Assembly (NCBI GenBank): GCA_017546665.1
Contig: JAFYSE010000017.1
Coordinates: 1 to 52,470 of the forward strand
DNA: 52,470 nt
Origin: Clostridia bacterium
GTDB lineage: Bacteria > Bacillota > Clostridia > Oscillospirales > Acutalibacteraceae
Direction: 5' to 3'
Position numbers and translations under genes: made by a program. Below, piece after piece: positions 33,810-40,654 of the stretch. The first letter of the stretch is position 1, and each line of letters begins with the position of its first letter. The notes beneath the pieces were generated by a model. The model had not been told where the DNA came from, ran no database searches, and was given only the letters and a program-made list of their open reading frames with translations.

Positions 33810-33972
33810 ATTAGCAAACAAATATTCGAAAAATCAAATTAGCAGAAGGCACTTTTTCATTAGCAGAAAATCAAAAAATCTGCTAATTTTTATTAGCAGG
33901 ATAATTTGGCAAAGTTTTAAGTTGAAATTTACAATAAATGAATTCTATTAGCAGAATGACCTTTCTGCTAAT
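33810..33972. repeat. cluster of ATTAGCAG octamers (arm sites or iterons)
   Basis: Direct copies of ATTAGCAG at 33838, 33859, 33892 and 33947, inverted copies (CTGCTAAT) at 33880 and 33965, and a near copy ATTAGCAA at 33810. Spacing is irregular and the intervening DNA is A/T-rich with no ORF. The same octamer occurs at the left end of the island. The pattern fits arm-type binding sites for a tyrosine integrase or excisionase; initiator-protein iterons are the alternative. This accounts for most of the gene-free stretch 33731-34067. Confidence 0.75.
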
Positions 33973-34011
33973 GGAAAAGTATGCGTTTGGGGCATTTTTT
34001 AGTTTGTTTCA

Positions 34012-34061
34012 AAAAACAGAAAAAGCCGAAAAACCTAGTAAAATCAAGGCTTCTCGGCTTT
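34012..34061 (-). terminator. terminator of intact tRNA-Arg(CCT)
   Basis: On the minus strand, stem AAAGCCGAGAAGCC / GGTTTTTCGGCTTT (14 bp including two G-T wobbles) with a 12-base loop, then TTCTGTTTTTTG. It begins 6 bases after the tRNA CCA. Confidence 0.88.
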
Positions 34062-34067
34062 CGAGAT

Positions 34068-34142
34068 TGGCACCCCCAGCGAGAATCGAACTCACAACTA
34101 ACCCTTAGGAGGGGTTTATTATATCCATTTAACTATGGAGGC
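34068..34142 (-). tRNA. tRNA-Arg(CCT), intact copy inside island
   Basis: A 75-nt gene with complete cloverleaf on the minus strand. The acceptor is GCCTCCA / TGGGGGT (two wobble pairs), D-stem GTTA/TAAT, anticodon stem AACCC/GGGTT with loop CTCCTAA (anticodon CCT at 34107-34109), and T-arm GTGAG TTCGATT CTCGC. The discriminator is G and the CCA is encoded. It reads AGG codons. It differs from the split copy in pair 7-66 (A-T instead of T-A) and in the T-stem, so it is a separate lineage and not a simple duplicate. It probably replaces the disrupted host gene. Confidence 0.95.
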
Positions 34143-34205
34143 ATAGTGACAATATTAACTTTGTGTCAATCGCTTTTTAAGGAAAGGTGATTGTTATAAC
34201 TAATT

Positions 34206-34213
34206 CTTAGGAG
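34206..34213. repeat. right att core copy (CTTAGGAG)
   Basis: Direct repeat of the left core at 32232-32239. Beyond it, on the island side, minus-strand AATTAGTTATAA still resembles tRNA GGTTAGTTGTGA, suggesting the attP arm shares partial identity with the tRNA. Confidence 0.78.
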
Positions 34214-34244
34214 GGGTTTATTATATCCATTTAACTAAGGAGGC
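34206..34244 (-). pseudogene. 5' half of disrupted tRNA-Arg(CCT)
   Basis: Thirty-nine bases on the minus strand: acceptor GCCTCCT, D-arm, 5' anticodon stem AACCC and loop CTCCTAAG, after which tRNA sequence is lost. It is 37/39 identical to the corresponding part of the intact copy 100 bases away, making a close direct repeat. The 3' half lies at 32196-32239. Confidence 0.88.
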
Positions 34245-34248
34245 GTAT

Positions 34249-34271
34249 AAAGACGGAAACAATCCGTCTTT
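34249..34271 (-). terminator. weak hairpin after lipoprotein gene
   Basis: Stem AAAGACGG / CCGTCTTT with a 7-base loop starting at the stop codon. On the minus strand only TTT-ATAC follows, so termination is probably leaky and transcripts may run into the tRNA region, which has no clear promoter of its own. Confidence 0.55.
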
Positions 34272-35128
34272 TAATTAACTTTATAGTTTTGTGACCATTG
34301 GTCAACCAATGCGTTGAAATCATTACCCTTCATAGCTCTTAAACACTCTGTGCGATGGGCTCCATAGTAATTGTATGTTTCATCAAAAACATCAATTCTT
34401 TGAACAAGGAAAATATAATCACCAATAATGATAGTTGTAGCACCGTTCACTTCAAGCTTCTCTACTTCTTTGTAAAATCCTGTTGGAAAGCTTCCATCAC
34501 TTGAAGAATTTATAATTGTGTTGTGAATCTCTCGGTCCGTTGTTGTTTCAATAAGTGAGCCGGTATTAACAAGGTCGGCAGAACGACTGAGATTGTTTAT
34601 TATTGATGCTTTTTCCGAATCGGACATTGAAACCATAGCACCTGTTTCGTTGATGTTGAAAAGATAATCTGTTGCAAAGTTTATTGCGATATAGTTTTCT
34701 TTAAAATACTTCTTTATAGATTCTTCGTCAACGGGAGACTGACCCTCGGGACCATAGTAATAATCAAGAAGTGTGTCCTCATAAAACTTGGAAGTTTCGA
34801 TTTTATATATAGTTTGTTTTGATATGCCAATGTTGGAATAATAAACACTATAAATATGCCACAAGTCATTTACTTTTTTTGAAAGTTCAGATTTCTGTGT
34901 AGAGGAAAGGGTGAGGGAATGAGCAGAAAATTCGGAGTTTATTGCCACATAGCGAGAAATTGCCTGTTTAATTTGAACTTTATCTTTTTTATATAAATCC
35001 TCAAAGTAATAGTAAACCTCGTTATCTATTTTTGTTCCGTTAACCCTTACCTTTGCAATTTGTGAACAAGAGGAAAATGAGAGTGCAAAAATCACAGTAG
35101 CAATAAGGAGAGATAAAAACTTTTTCAT
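34271..35128 (-). CDS. lipoprotein with SurA/PrsA-like N-terminal region
   Basis: A 285-aa lipoprotein with signal peptide and lipobox SFSSC (Cys21). The mature N-terminus, KVRVNGTKIDNEVYYYFED, resembles the first strand and helix of SurA/PrsA-type chaperone domains, followed by helical segments. No parvulin isomerase signature is seen, although a beta-rich part near 225-265 (GATTIIIGDYIFLVQRID) sits where one would end. An extracytoplasmic folding or holdase role is possible but unproven. The ATG overlaps the stop of the upstream YjdF-like gene by 4 bases (ATGA), so the two are coupled. Confidence 0.75.
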   Translation of the reverse strand: MKKFLSLLIATVIFALSFSSCSQIAKVRVNGTKIDNEVYYYFEDLYKKDKVQIKQAISRYVAINSEFSAHSLTLSSTQKSELSKKVNDLWHIYSVYYSNIGISKQTIYKIETSKFYEDTLLDYYYGPEGQSPVDEESIKKYFKENYIAINFATDYLFNINETGAMVSMSDSEKASIINNLSRSADLVNTGSLIETTTDREIHNTIINSSSDGSFPTGFYKEVEKLEVNGATTIIIGDYIFLVQRIDVFDETYNYYGAHRTECLRAMKGNDFNALVDQWSQNYKVN

Positions 35129-35823
35129 TGTTTTTCCCCCTTTGACTGAAGATATTCACGATATAATTTTTCCTTTAAAAGGCGTTCTTCATTGATTTTA
35201 CGGCGTTCTTCTTTAACTGCTTCCTTGTTTTTTCCAATAAGTCCGTTGCGATAAAATGCCACTAAAAGCATAGTAATAACTGCACCGACAGCACAAGCGA
35301 CAAAGTCCATCATTGTATCTGCATTACCCTTTTGCAAGGTCATACCATAAAGGCTATCCATTGTAAATTCATAGACTTCCCAACCAACTGCGATGCCAAG
35401 TGCAAAGGTGATTGAAAACAAAGATGACATAGCGGGGCCTAAATCGCCACGTTTACGATAAATAATATTTGCAAAATCATAACCAAACCAAGCAGAAATC
35501 ACACCTGACGCACAATGAGTAACCAAATCAAAATGTTCAAAGGTTGTTCTGTTGTTAATTGTTGAGCCTATACAAACACCTATAAAAATGAAAAGGGAAA
35601 GCATTGTCTGTGTTGATGCTTCTACTTCAATAATAAAAGATTTCTTTCCAAAAATCTGGAAGAAGTCCCAAAGGTGAGTAAAAATGATAGCGAAAATTGC
35701 TTCCAAAAATTCTACAACAGACCCGTGAAACAAGCCGAAAAGTCCCCAACATAAAATAACTACGCGGAGACAAATCCAGAGAATTCTTTGGTTTTTAGGT
35801 AACAAGCCATAAACTTTAGTCAT
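35125..35823 (-). CDS. YjdF/DUF2238-like membrane protein
   Basis: A 232-aa protein with about six membrane helices and a strongly charged Lys/Glu/Arg C-terminal tail (about 195-232). The spaced motifs FDLVTHCASG, GIAVGWEVYEF and GNADTMMDFVACAVGA match the Asp-His, Glu and DTxxD pattern of the YjdF/DUF2238 family, whose function is unknown. It has its own promoter overlapping the stop of the GH13 gene and shares a 4-base overlap with the lipoprotein gene downstream. Confidence 0.78.
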   Translation of the reverse strand: MTKVYGLLPKNQRILWICLRVVILCWGLFGLFHGSVVEFLEAIFAIIFTHLWDFFQIFGKKSFIIEVEASTQTMLSLFIFIGVCIGSTINNRTTFEHFDLVTHCASGVISAWFGYDFANIIYRKRGDLGPAMSSLFSITFALGIAVGWEVYEFTMDSLYGMTLQKGNADTMMDFVACAVGAVITMLLVAFYRNGLIGKNKEAVKEERRKINEERLLKEKLYREYLQSKGEKQ

Positions 35824-35856
35824 TTTTTAACCACCAAATAGATTTTGTTCAAAAAG

Positions 35857-35885
35857 ATAATAACATATTCAAAAGGATATTACAA
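35857..35885 (-). promoter_or_regulatory. promoter of YjdF-like/lipoprotein operon
   Basis: Minus strand TTGTAA, 17-base spacer, TATTAT; the -35 box overlaps the stop codon of the GH13 gene. Confidence 0.65.
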
Positions 35886-37742
35886 GGAAAGGATAACGAA
35901 AGAGCATCCGTCAATGAAAACCTCACCATTTTGTGGGTTGCAACCATAAAGAGCGTGGGAGCTCTCAAAATCGTATGGAAGGCGATAGGAAATTGAATGT
36001 TCATTTCGGTTTACAATTACCATAATGTTGCCGTTTTCATCGTGACGACGGTATGCAACACAACCAAGCATTGAAGAAACGGGGGAGAAATAACCTTTGT
36101 TGAAAACAGCATTTTCTGTTCGGATTTTACCCATTGTCTTATAGAAATCGAGCAATTCCTTATTTTCATTTCCCCAAGGATAGCAGCCACGATTAAATGG
36201 GTCTTTATAGCCCTCCAATCCAGCTTCGTCGCCATAGTAAACTGATGGCACACCGGGTAGGGTGTATTGCAAAGCAACAGCACATTTTAAAAGTTCAATA
36301 CCTTTTTCGTATTTATTGCCCAATGAATGGCAAGACTGCCAATTTCGGTCACGATATTCGCAGGATTCACCGGCAATTTTTGTAATAGCCCTTTCGGTGT
36401 CGTGAGTGCCGATATGATTCATCATAACATCAAGACATTGTTTAGGATAGTTTTCAACAATTTGCATAACAGTAGACATAAAAACTTCAGCCTTACCGTT
36501 ACGACAAAAGTCGAGAATTGCGTTGGCAAAAGGATAATTCATCACGGAGTCAAACTGACTACCAAGAAGATAGCGACGACGAGAGCCGTAACTGTGTTTT
36601 GTTGTGGCATCTTCCCACACTTCGCCCATTAAAAGAGCGTCAGGTTTAGTTTCTTTAAGTCTTGCTCTTAATTCGTCAATGAAAATATCGGGCAATTCAT
36701 CTGCAACGTCAAGACGGAAACCATCAGCACCTGCCTTCAACCATTTTTCAATGATTCCACCCTTGCCATTGATAAATTCTCTATATTCTTCGCCTTCTTC
36801 AATGACCTCGGGGAGAGTTACGAAGCCCCACCAACTTTGGTATTTGTTAGGGTAGTTAGTAAATTTATACCATTTATAATACGGGCTTTCGGGTGAATTG
36901 TATGCACCGAGAGTGTTGTATCTGCCCTTGCGATTGAAATAGACACTATCATCACCTGTATGTGAAAATACACCGTCAAGAATAATGTGAATTCCTTGAT
37001 TTTTTGCTTCACTACAAAGATTTTTAAAGTCTTCTTCCGTGCCTAAAAGAGGGTCGATTTTACCGTAATCAGCAGTATCATAACGGTGGTTGGAATGGGA
37101 CTCGAAAATAGGGTTGAGATAGATGCAGGTTACACCCAATTCTCTGAGATAAGGTAGTTTTTCGCTTATTCCCTTTAAGTCACCACCAAAAAAGTCATTG
37201 TTTAAAACTTTTCCGTCGGGAGTTGGTCTCCACTCAGGCTCGTTTCCCCAATCTTTACGAAGAATTCTGTCATCAGGTACATTCTCTTTCGTTACTCCTG
37301 AATTGTAAAAACGGTCAGGAAAAATCTGATAGATAATCCCACCTTTAAGCCAGTCGGGAGTAGTAAAATCTTTTTCTGTAACAGTTAACTGCCAGTCCTT
37401 TCGGGCGAACTGATTTCCGGAAAAATCACCAATTCCGTCCTCTGTTTGGAGAATTGAGCTTCTGCCATAGGAAGAAATATGGTCAAAGTGATACCAATAA
37501 AGACCTTCTGTTTCCACTGTGGTGTGAATGTCCCAGATTTCGGTGTTTTCGTCTGCCATTCCTGCCCAAATCATGGGTATTTCTTCATAATTGCAATCAT
37601 CACGACGGAGCATAAAGAGAGCTTTACTACAATTAAAAGAGCGTGGCAAACAAAGGCGAAGATGGATTTCTTCACCTACAGAAATACTACCAAACTTGTC
37701 TTTAAAAAATAAATCTCTTGAATTATAGGGGATGAAACCCAT
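35880..37742 (-). CDS. GH13 alpha-glycosidase (neopullulanase/cyclomaltodextrinase-like)
   Basis: A 620-aa cytosolic alpha-amylase-family enzyme without signal peptide. An N-terminal beta-sandwich (about 1-120) of the type found in GH13_20 enzymes precedes the barrel. Barrel motifs are IIYQIFPDRFYNSG, ILDGVFSHTGDD (region I), GFRLDVADEL (region II, nucleophile Asp), LMGEVWED (region III, acid/base Glu) and IGTHDTERA (region IV, His-Asp). This layout fits neopullulanases and cyclomaltodextrinases acting on imported maltodextrins. The start ATG 37742 has GGCGGTG upstream. It has its own promoter. The GH43 gene lies upstream on the same strand behind a terminator. Confidence 0.92.
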   Translation of the reverse strand: MGFIPYNSRDLFFKDKFGSISVGEEIHLRLCLPRSFNCSKALFMLRRDDCNYEEIPMIWAGMADENTEIWDIHTTVETEGLYWYHFDHISSYGRSSILQTEDGIGDFSGNQFARKDWQLTVTEKDFTTPDWLKGGIIYQIFPDRFYNSGVTKENVPDDRILRKDWGNEPEWRPTPDGKVLNNDFFGGDLKGISEKLPYLRELGVTCIYLNPIFESHSNHRYDTADYGKIDPLLGTEEDFKNLCSEAKNQGIHIILDGVFSHTGDDSVYFNRKGRYNTLGAYNSPESPYYKWYKFTNYPNKYQSWWGFVTLPEVIEEGEEYREFINGKGGIIEKWLKAGADGFRLDVADELPDIFIDELRARLKETKPDALLMGEVWEDATTKHSYGSRRRYLLGSQFDSVMNYPFANAILDFCRNGKAEVFMSTVMQIVENYPKQCLDVMMNHIGTHDTERAITKIAGESCEYRDRNWQSCHSLGNKYEKGIELLKCAVALQYTLPGVPSVYYGDEAGLEGYKDPFNRGCYPWGNENKELLDFYKTMGKIRTENAVFNKGYFSPVSSMLGCVAYRRHDENGNIMVIVNRNEHSISYRLPYDFESSHALYGCNPQNGEVFIDGCSFVILSL

Positions 37743-37771
37743 ATTTTCACCGCCGAAAATAGTAATAATTC

Positions 37772-37800
37772 ATTTTATCAAAATAACCAATATATTGCAA
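37772..37800 (-). promoter_or_regulatory. sigma-A promoter of GH13 gene
   Basis: Minus strand TTGCAA, 17-base spacer, TAAAAT. Confidence 0.8.
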
Positions 37801-37804
37801 TAGA

Positions 37805-37829
37805 AAAATGACGGGAGAAAATCCCGTCA
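37805..37829 (-). terminator. terminator of GH43 gene
   Basis: Stem TGACGGGA / TCCCGTCA with loop TTTTC on the minus strand, then TTTTTCTA. Confidence 0.88.
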
Positions 37830-37834
37830 AATAG

Positions 37835-38746
37835 TTATTTATTGTACTTTTCAATTAATCTTGCATAGTCTTCGTCGGAAATGGCAACAACTGAGCCGTG
37901 GCGTGGATTGAATGACATACTGTAATCATCAGGATTGACGGGCAAGAAGTTTTCAAAGTCTGTTGTCTGTTGCATAAAAAATCTGTCCGTACCGTATTCA
38001 TCCATAATCATAACCCACTCATTGGTGCCTGTTATATTGTAGATTTCGCTACCCTCCACACCTGTTTTTGCAAGGGACACAACAAATGCATCATCACAAT
38101 AAGGACCGTTTAATTTGTCAGCAGTCACATAAGCTATAGTCTGGTCTTCATCGTGCTTGAAATAGAGATAGTATTTGTGGTTTATCTCGCTATATGCAAT
38201 ATCACCGTCAATAGTCTGAATTCCCGGTCTTTCAAACAAAAGCTTTGGCTCGGTAATCGTCTTGAAATCAGTTGTGTATGCATAATACATCTGTGCAACA
38301 TCATTTTTTTCGTCGGAATGTGCCCAATATATCATATATGCATTTTCAGTTTTATCCCAATACGCTTGTGGGGCCCATGCTCTTGTTGTAGTAGCAAAAT
38401 CACCACCAAATTGACGCATATCAATAATTGTTTCATCCGTCCAAGTAATTAAATCTCTCGATTTCCAAGTAACAAGTGAAAAGTTTGATGTCCACCCTTC
38501 AATGCATTTCATATCCGTACCGATTATGTAATAAAAACCATCCTGCCCTTTGAGTATGTATGGGTCACGGACACATTTTTTACCCTTTGTCTGAATAATT
38601 ACAGGCTCGTTGTTATTAAGAGAAACAAAATTATACCCATCTTCACTTACTGCAAAGTGAATTCTTTCTTCTTCAGGCTCATTTCCAACAAAATAAACAA
38701 AAAGATATTTTCCACTTTTACTTTTGGCAGGTGTTGCAAAATTCAT
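37835..38746 (-). CDS. GH43-like five-bladed propeller glycosidase
   Basis: A 303-aa cytosolic protein with the GH43/GH32 clan beta-propeller pattern: SEDGYNF repeats, KCVRDPYILKG (the RDP Asp, modulating residue), RAWAPQAYWD (blade motif) and GVEGSEIYNI (candidate general-acid Glu). GH43 enzymes release arabinose or xylose from hemicellulose. Absence of a signal peptide means it would act on imported oligosaccharides. The N-terminal catalytic-base Asp is not obvious, so activity is uncertain. ATG 38746 follows AAAGGGTG; GTG 38755 overlaps that site. It is divergent to the GH36 gene. Confidence 0.82.
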   Translation of the reverse strand: MNFATPAKSKSGKYLFVYFVGNEPEEERIHFAVSEDGYNFVSLNNNEPVIIQTKGKKCVRDPYILKGQDGFYYIIGTDMKCIEGWTSNFSLVTWKSRDLITWTDETIIDMRQFGGDFATTTRAWAPQAYWDKTENAYMIYWAHSDEKNDVAQMYYAYTTDFKTITEPKLLFERPGIQTIDGDIAYSEINHKYYLYFKHDEDQTIAYVTADKLNGPYCDDAFVVSLAKTGVEGSEIYNITGTNEWVMIMDEYGTDRFFMQQTTDFENFLPVNPDDYSMSFNPRHGSVVAISDEDYARLIEKYNK

Positions 38747-38775
38747 AGGTATCACCCTTTCGAAAAACTGTATTA

Positions 38776-38804
38776 AGTATATATTAAAACTTTCGAGATG
38801 TCAC
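38776..38804 (-). promoter_or_regulatory. promoter of GH43 gene
   Basis: Minus strand GTGACA, 17-base spacer, TATACT. Confidence 0.65.
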
Positions 38805-38875
38805 TTGACGGGATGAATAAATAAATATAAAAGTTTTTGTGCAGAATTATAATTCGCGTAATACCATATAATATG

Positions 38876-38904
38876 TTGATTTTAATGTTTCTATATGATA
38901 AAAT
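38876..38904 (+). promoter_or_regulatory. promoter of GH36-GH4-pfkB operon
   Basis: TTGATT, 17-base spacer, TAAAAT, 30 bases before the GH36 start. The 190-bp divergent gap to GH43 would be where a sugar regulator binds, but I found no clear palindrome. Confidence 0.72.
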
Positions 38905-38934
38905 ATTTTAAATAACTTTTTAAGGGGAATTTTT

Positions 38935-40641
38935 ATGTGTAAATTTTATGCAGAATTAATTGAAAAAGATGCTGTTGTTGGATGTAAAGAATTTAACAAC
39001 GAGTATTTCTCATTTGATTATGAAAAGAAGGATGGGTTCATCAAAGGTGTTTTCACAGCAAAGAAAGACATTGAAATGAAGAGCCTTGCAGTAACATATG
39101 ATAAGGACTTTGATGATGACGATTTGTTCTATGCAAATGGTTATCAGGCATGGACAACTTCTCGTGAGTTTTCAAAGGAAGATAAATTTGACGGACTTTT
39201 TGAACCTGCAAAAATCACAAAGTTTACAGCACACTTTGCTGGTCTTTCAGGCGACTACCATTTCTCAGATTGGTATGGTGAAAAAGGTAAGTTCCATGGT
39301 TATACATACTGCTACTTCCGTGAAAAGGGAGAAAATGAAATCAAACTTTACGGTTCAAAGAGTGAACGTCAGGGCTTTACAGTATTTCAGGTTGATATGA
39401 ACGGTGGGAAATTCAACATCGCAAAGGATGTTGAGGGTCTCCGTCTTAAAGCAGGTCAGGAATATGTAATGTTCGACCTTGCTATCATTGAAGGCGATAT
39501 GGACGAAGTTATGGATAAATATTTCTTTGACTTTGTTGGATGCAAGAAACCTGCAATCAAACATCTTTCAGGCTACACATCCTGGTACAACTATTTCCAG
39601 AATATCAACGAAAACATTATCATCCGTGACCTTAATGGTCTTGACAGAGCAAGTGAAGAGGTTAACATTTTCCAGGTTGACGATGGTTATCAGCACGCAG
39701 TTGGTGACTGGCTTGTTACTGACCATAAAAAATTCCCTAAGGGTATGAAATATATCGCAGACGAGATTCATAAGAAGGGTTACAAAGCAGGTATCTGGGT
39801 TGCTCCTTTCTCTGCACAACGTTCATCTATGATTGCTAAAAAGCATCCTGATTGGCTTATCAGATGGAATGAAACAGGCAAAAAGATGCTCGGTTGTCAA
39901 GGCTGGGGTGGTGCATATACTCTTGATATTTATAACCCTGAAGTTCGTGCATACATTAAGAAATTCTTTGATACAATCCTCAATGTATGGGGATATGATA
40001 TGGTTAAGCTCGACTTCCTTTACAGCCAATGTATCGAGCCAAGAAATGGTAAAACTCGTGGCGAAATTATGTGCGACGGCGTAGATTTGCTTCGTGAGGC
40101 TTGTGGTGACAAGTGGATTCTCGGTTGTGGTGTGCCACTTGGTGCATGTATGGGTATTTTTGATGCTTGTCGTATTTCTTGTGATGTAAACAAGAACTGG
40201 AGATTTGAACTTAAAAAGAGCCTTAACATCAACTCAATCGTTACAGGTATTAGATTTAATGCTGAAATTCCATCATCACAGAATGCTATTACAAACACAA
40301 TCTTCCGTAATCACCTTGATGGTAGAGCATTCTGTAATGACCCTGATGTATTCTTCCTTCGTGATATCAATATTGGTTACAACTGGGAGCAGAAGCTTCT
40401 TCATGGTAAGGTAAATTCAGTATGTGGTAATGTTCTCTTTGTTTCTGATAACGCAGGTGACTTTGATGATAACAGAATTGATGTTCTTAAGGATTTCTTC
40501 AAAGATAAGGCATATAAAGTGAATTTTGCTGAATTTGTTGACGAGGATGTTATCCGTCTTGATTTTACAGAAGATGGCGTTGAAAAGAGCCTTACAATGA
40601 ATCTTATCACAGGTGAAAGCAACGTATTTGATGTTATTTAA
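38935..40641 (+). CDS. GH36-type alpha-galactosidase
   Basis: A 568-aa cytosolic retaining alpha-galactosidase of the short GH36 type (similar in size to the Thermotoga enzyme). The N-terminal beta-domain includes YANGYQAWTT. Barrel motifs are GYTSWYNYFQNI, FQVDDGYQ (substrate-binding acidic residues), GIWVAPF, DMVKLDFLYSQ (nucleophile Asp in KLDF) and ACRISCDVNKNW (acid/base Asp in SCDV). AAGGGG precedes ATG 38935. A GH4 and a PfkB kinase gene follow closely, suggesting a pathway for alpha-galactosides. Codon use is rich in highly expressed-type codons such as AAC, ATC and CTC compared with neighbours. Confidence 0.92.
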   Translation: MCKFYAELIEKDAVVGCKEFNNEYFSFDYEKKDGFIKGVFTAKKDIEMKSLAVTYDKDFDDDDLFYANGYQAWTTSREFSKEDKFDGLFEPAKITKFTAHFAGLSGDYHFSDWYGEKGKFHGYTYCYFREKGENEIKLYGSKSERQGFTVFQVDMNGGKFNIAKDVEGLRLKAGQEYVMFDLAIIEGDMDEVMDKYFFDFVGCKKPAIKHLSGYTSWYNYFQNINENIIIRDLNGLDRASEEVNIFQVDDGYQHAVGDWLVTDHKKFPKGMKYIADEIHKKGYKAGIWVAPFSAQRSSMIAKKHPDWLIRWNETGKKMLGCQGWGGAYTLDIYNPEVRAYIKKFFDTILNVWGYDMVKLDFLYSQCIEPRNGKTRGEIMCDGVDLLREACGDKWILGCGVPLGACMGIFDACRISCDVNKNWRFELKKSLNINSIVTGIRFNAEIPSSQNAITNTIFRNHLDGRAFCNDPDVFFLRDINIGYNWEQKLLHGKVNSVCGNVLFVSDNAGDFDDNRIDVLKDFFKDKAYKVNFAEFVDEDVIRLDFTEDGVEKSLTMNLITGESNVFDVI

Positions 40642-40654
40642 TTAGGTGAATATT

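Larger units (their letters stand above)
32232..34205. mobile_element. 1,974-bp island inserted in tRNA-Arg(CCT) anticodon loop
   Basis: The two halves of a tRNA-Arg(CCT) gene at 32196-32239 and 34206-34244 share the 8-bp core CTTAGGAG (plus strand). The DNA between one core copy and the next is 1,974 bp, typical of insertion by a tyrosine recombinase at an anticodon loop. Contents left to right: a stem-loop, a 310-aa membrane/coiled-coil gene, an amber-interrupted small ORF, a terminator, a cluster of ATTAGCAG repeats and a complete replacement tRNA-Arg(CCT). No integrase, excisionase or relaxase is visible, so the element is either a deletion remnant or dependent on an integrase elsewhere. 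Confidence 0.82.

Noticed and set aside
33810-33972. CRISPR array
   Set aside because: The repeats are only 8 bp, irregularly spaced and in both orientations; no cas genes are present. No CRISPR array was seen anywhere in the window.
34143-34170. TTGACA upstream of the intact tRNA-Arg as its promoter
   Set aside because: Spacing of 17 or 18 would put the -10 box on the tRNA 5' end itself, and no good hexamer is there.
33981-34190. Plus-strand ORF of 69 codons ending near the tRNA region
   Set aside because: It is the antisense translation of the tRNA-Arg gene and its terminator (a familiar false protein of the type RESNSQLTL), has no ribosome site and crosses the terminator stem.
38805-38934. 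Riboswitch or palindromic operator before the GH36 gene
   Set aside because: No stable stem or known aptamer pattern; only A/T-rich DNA and a promoter were found.
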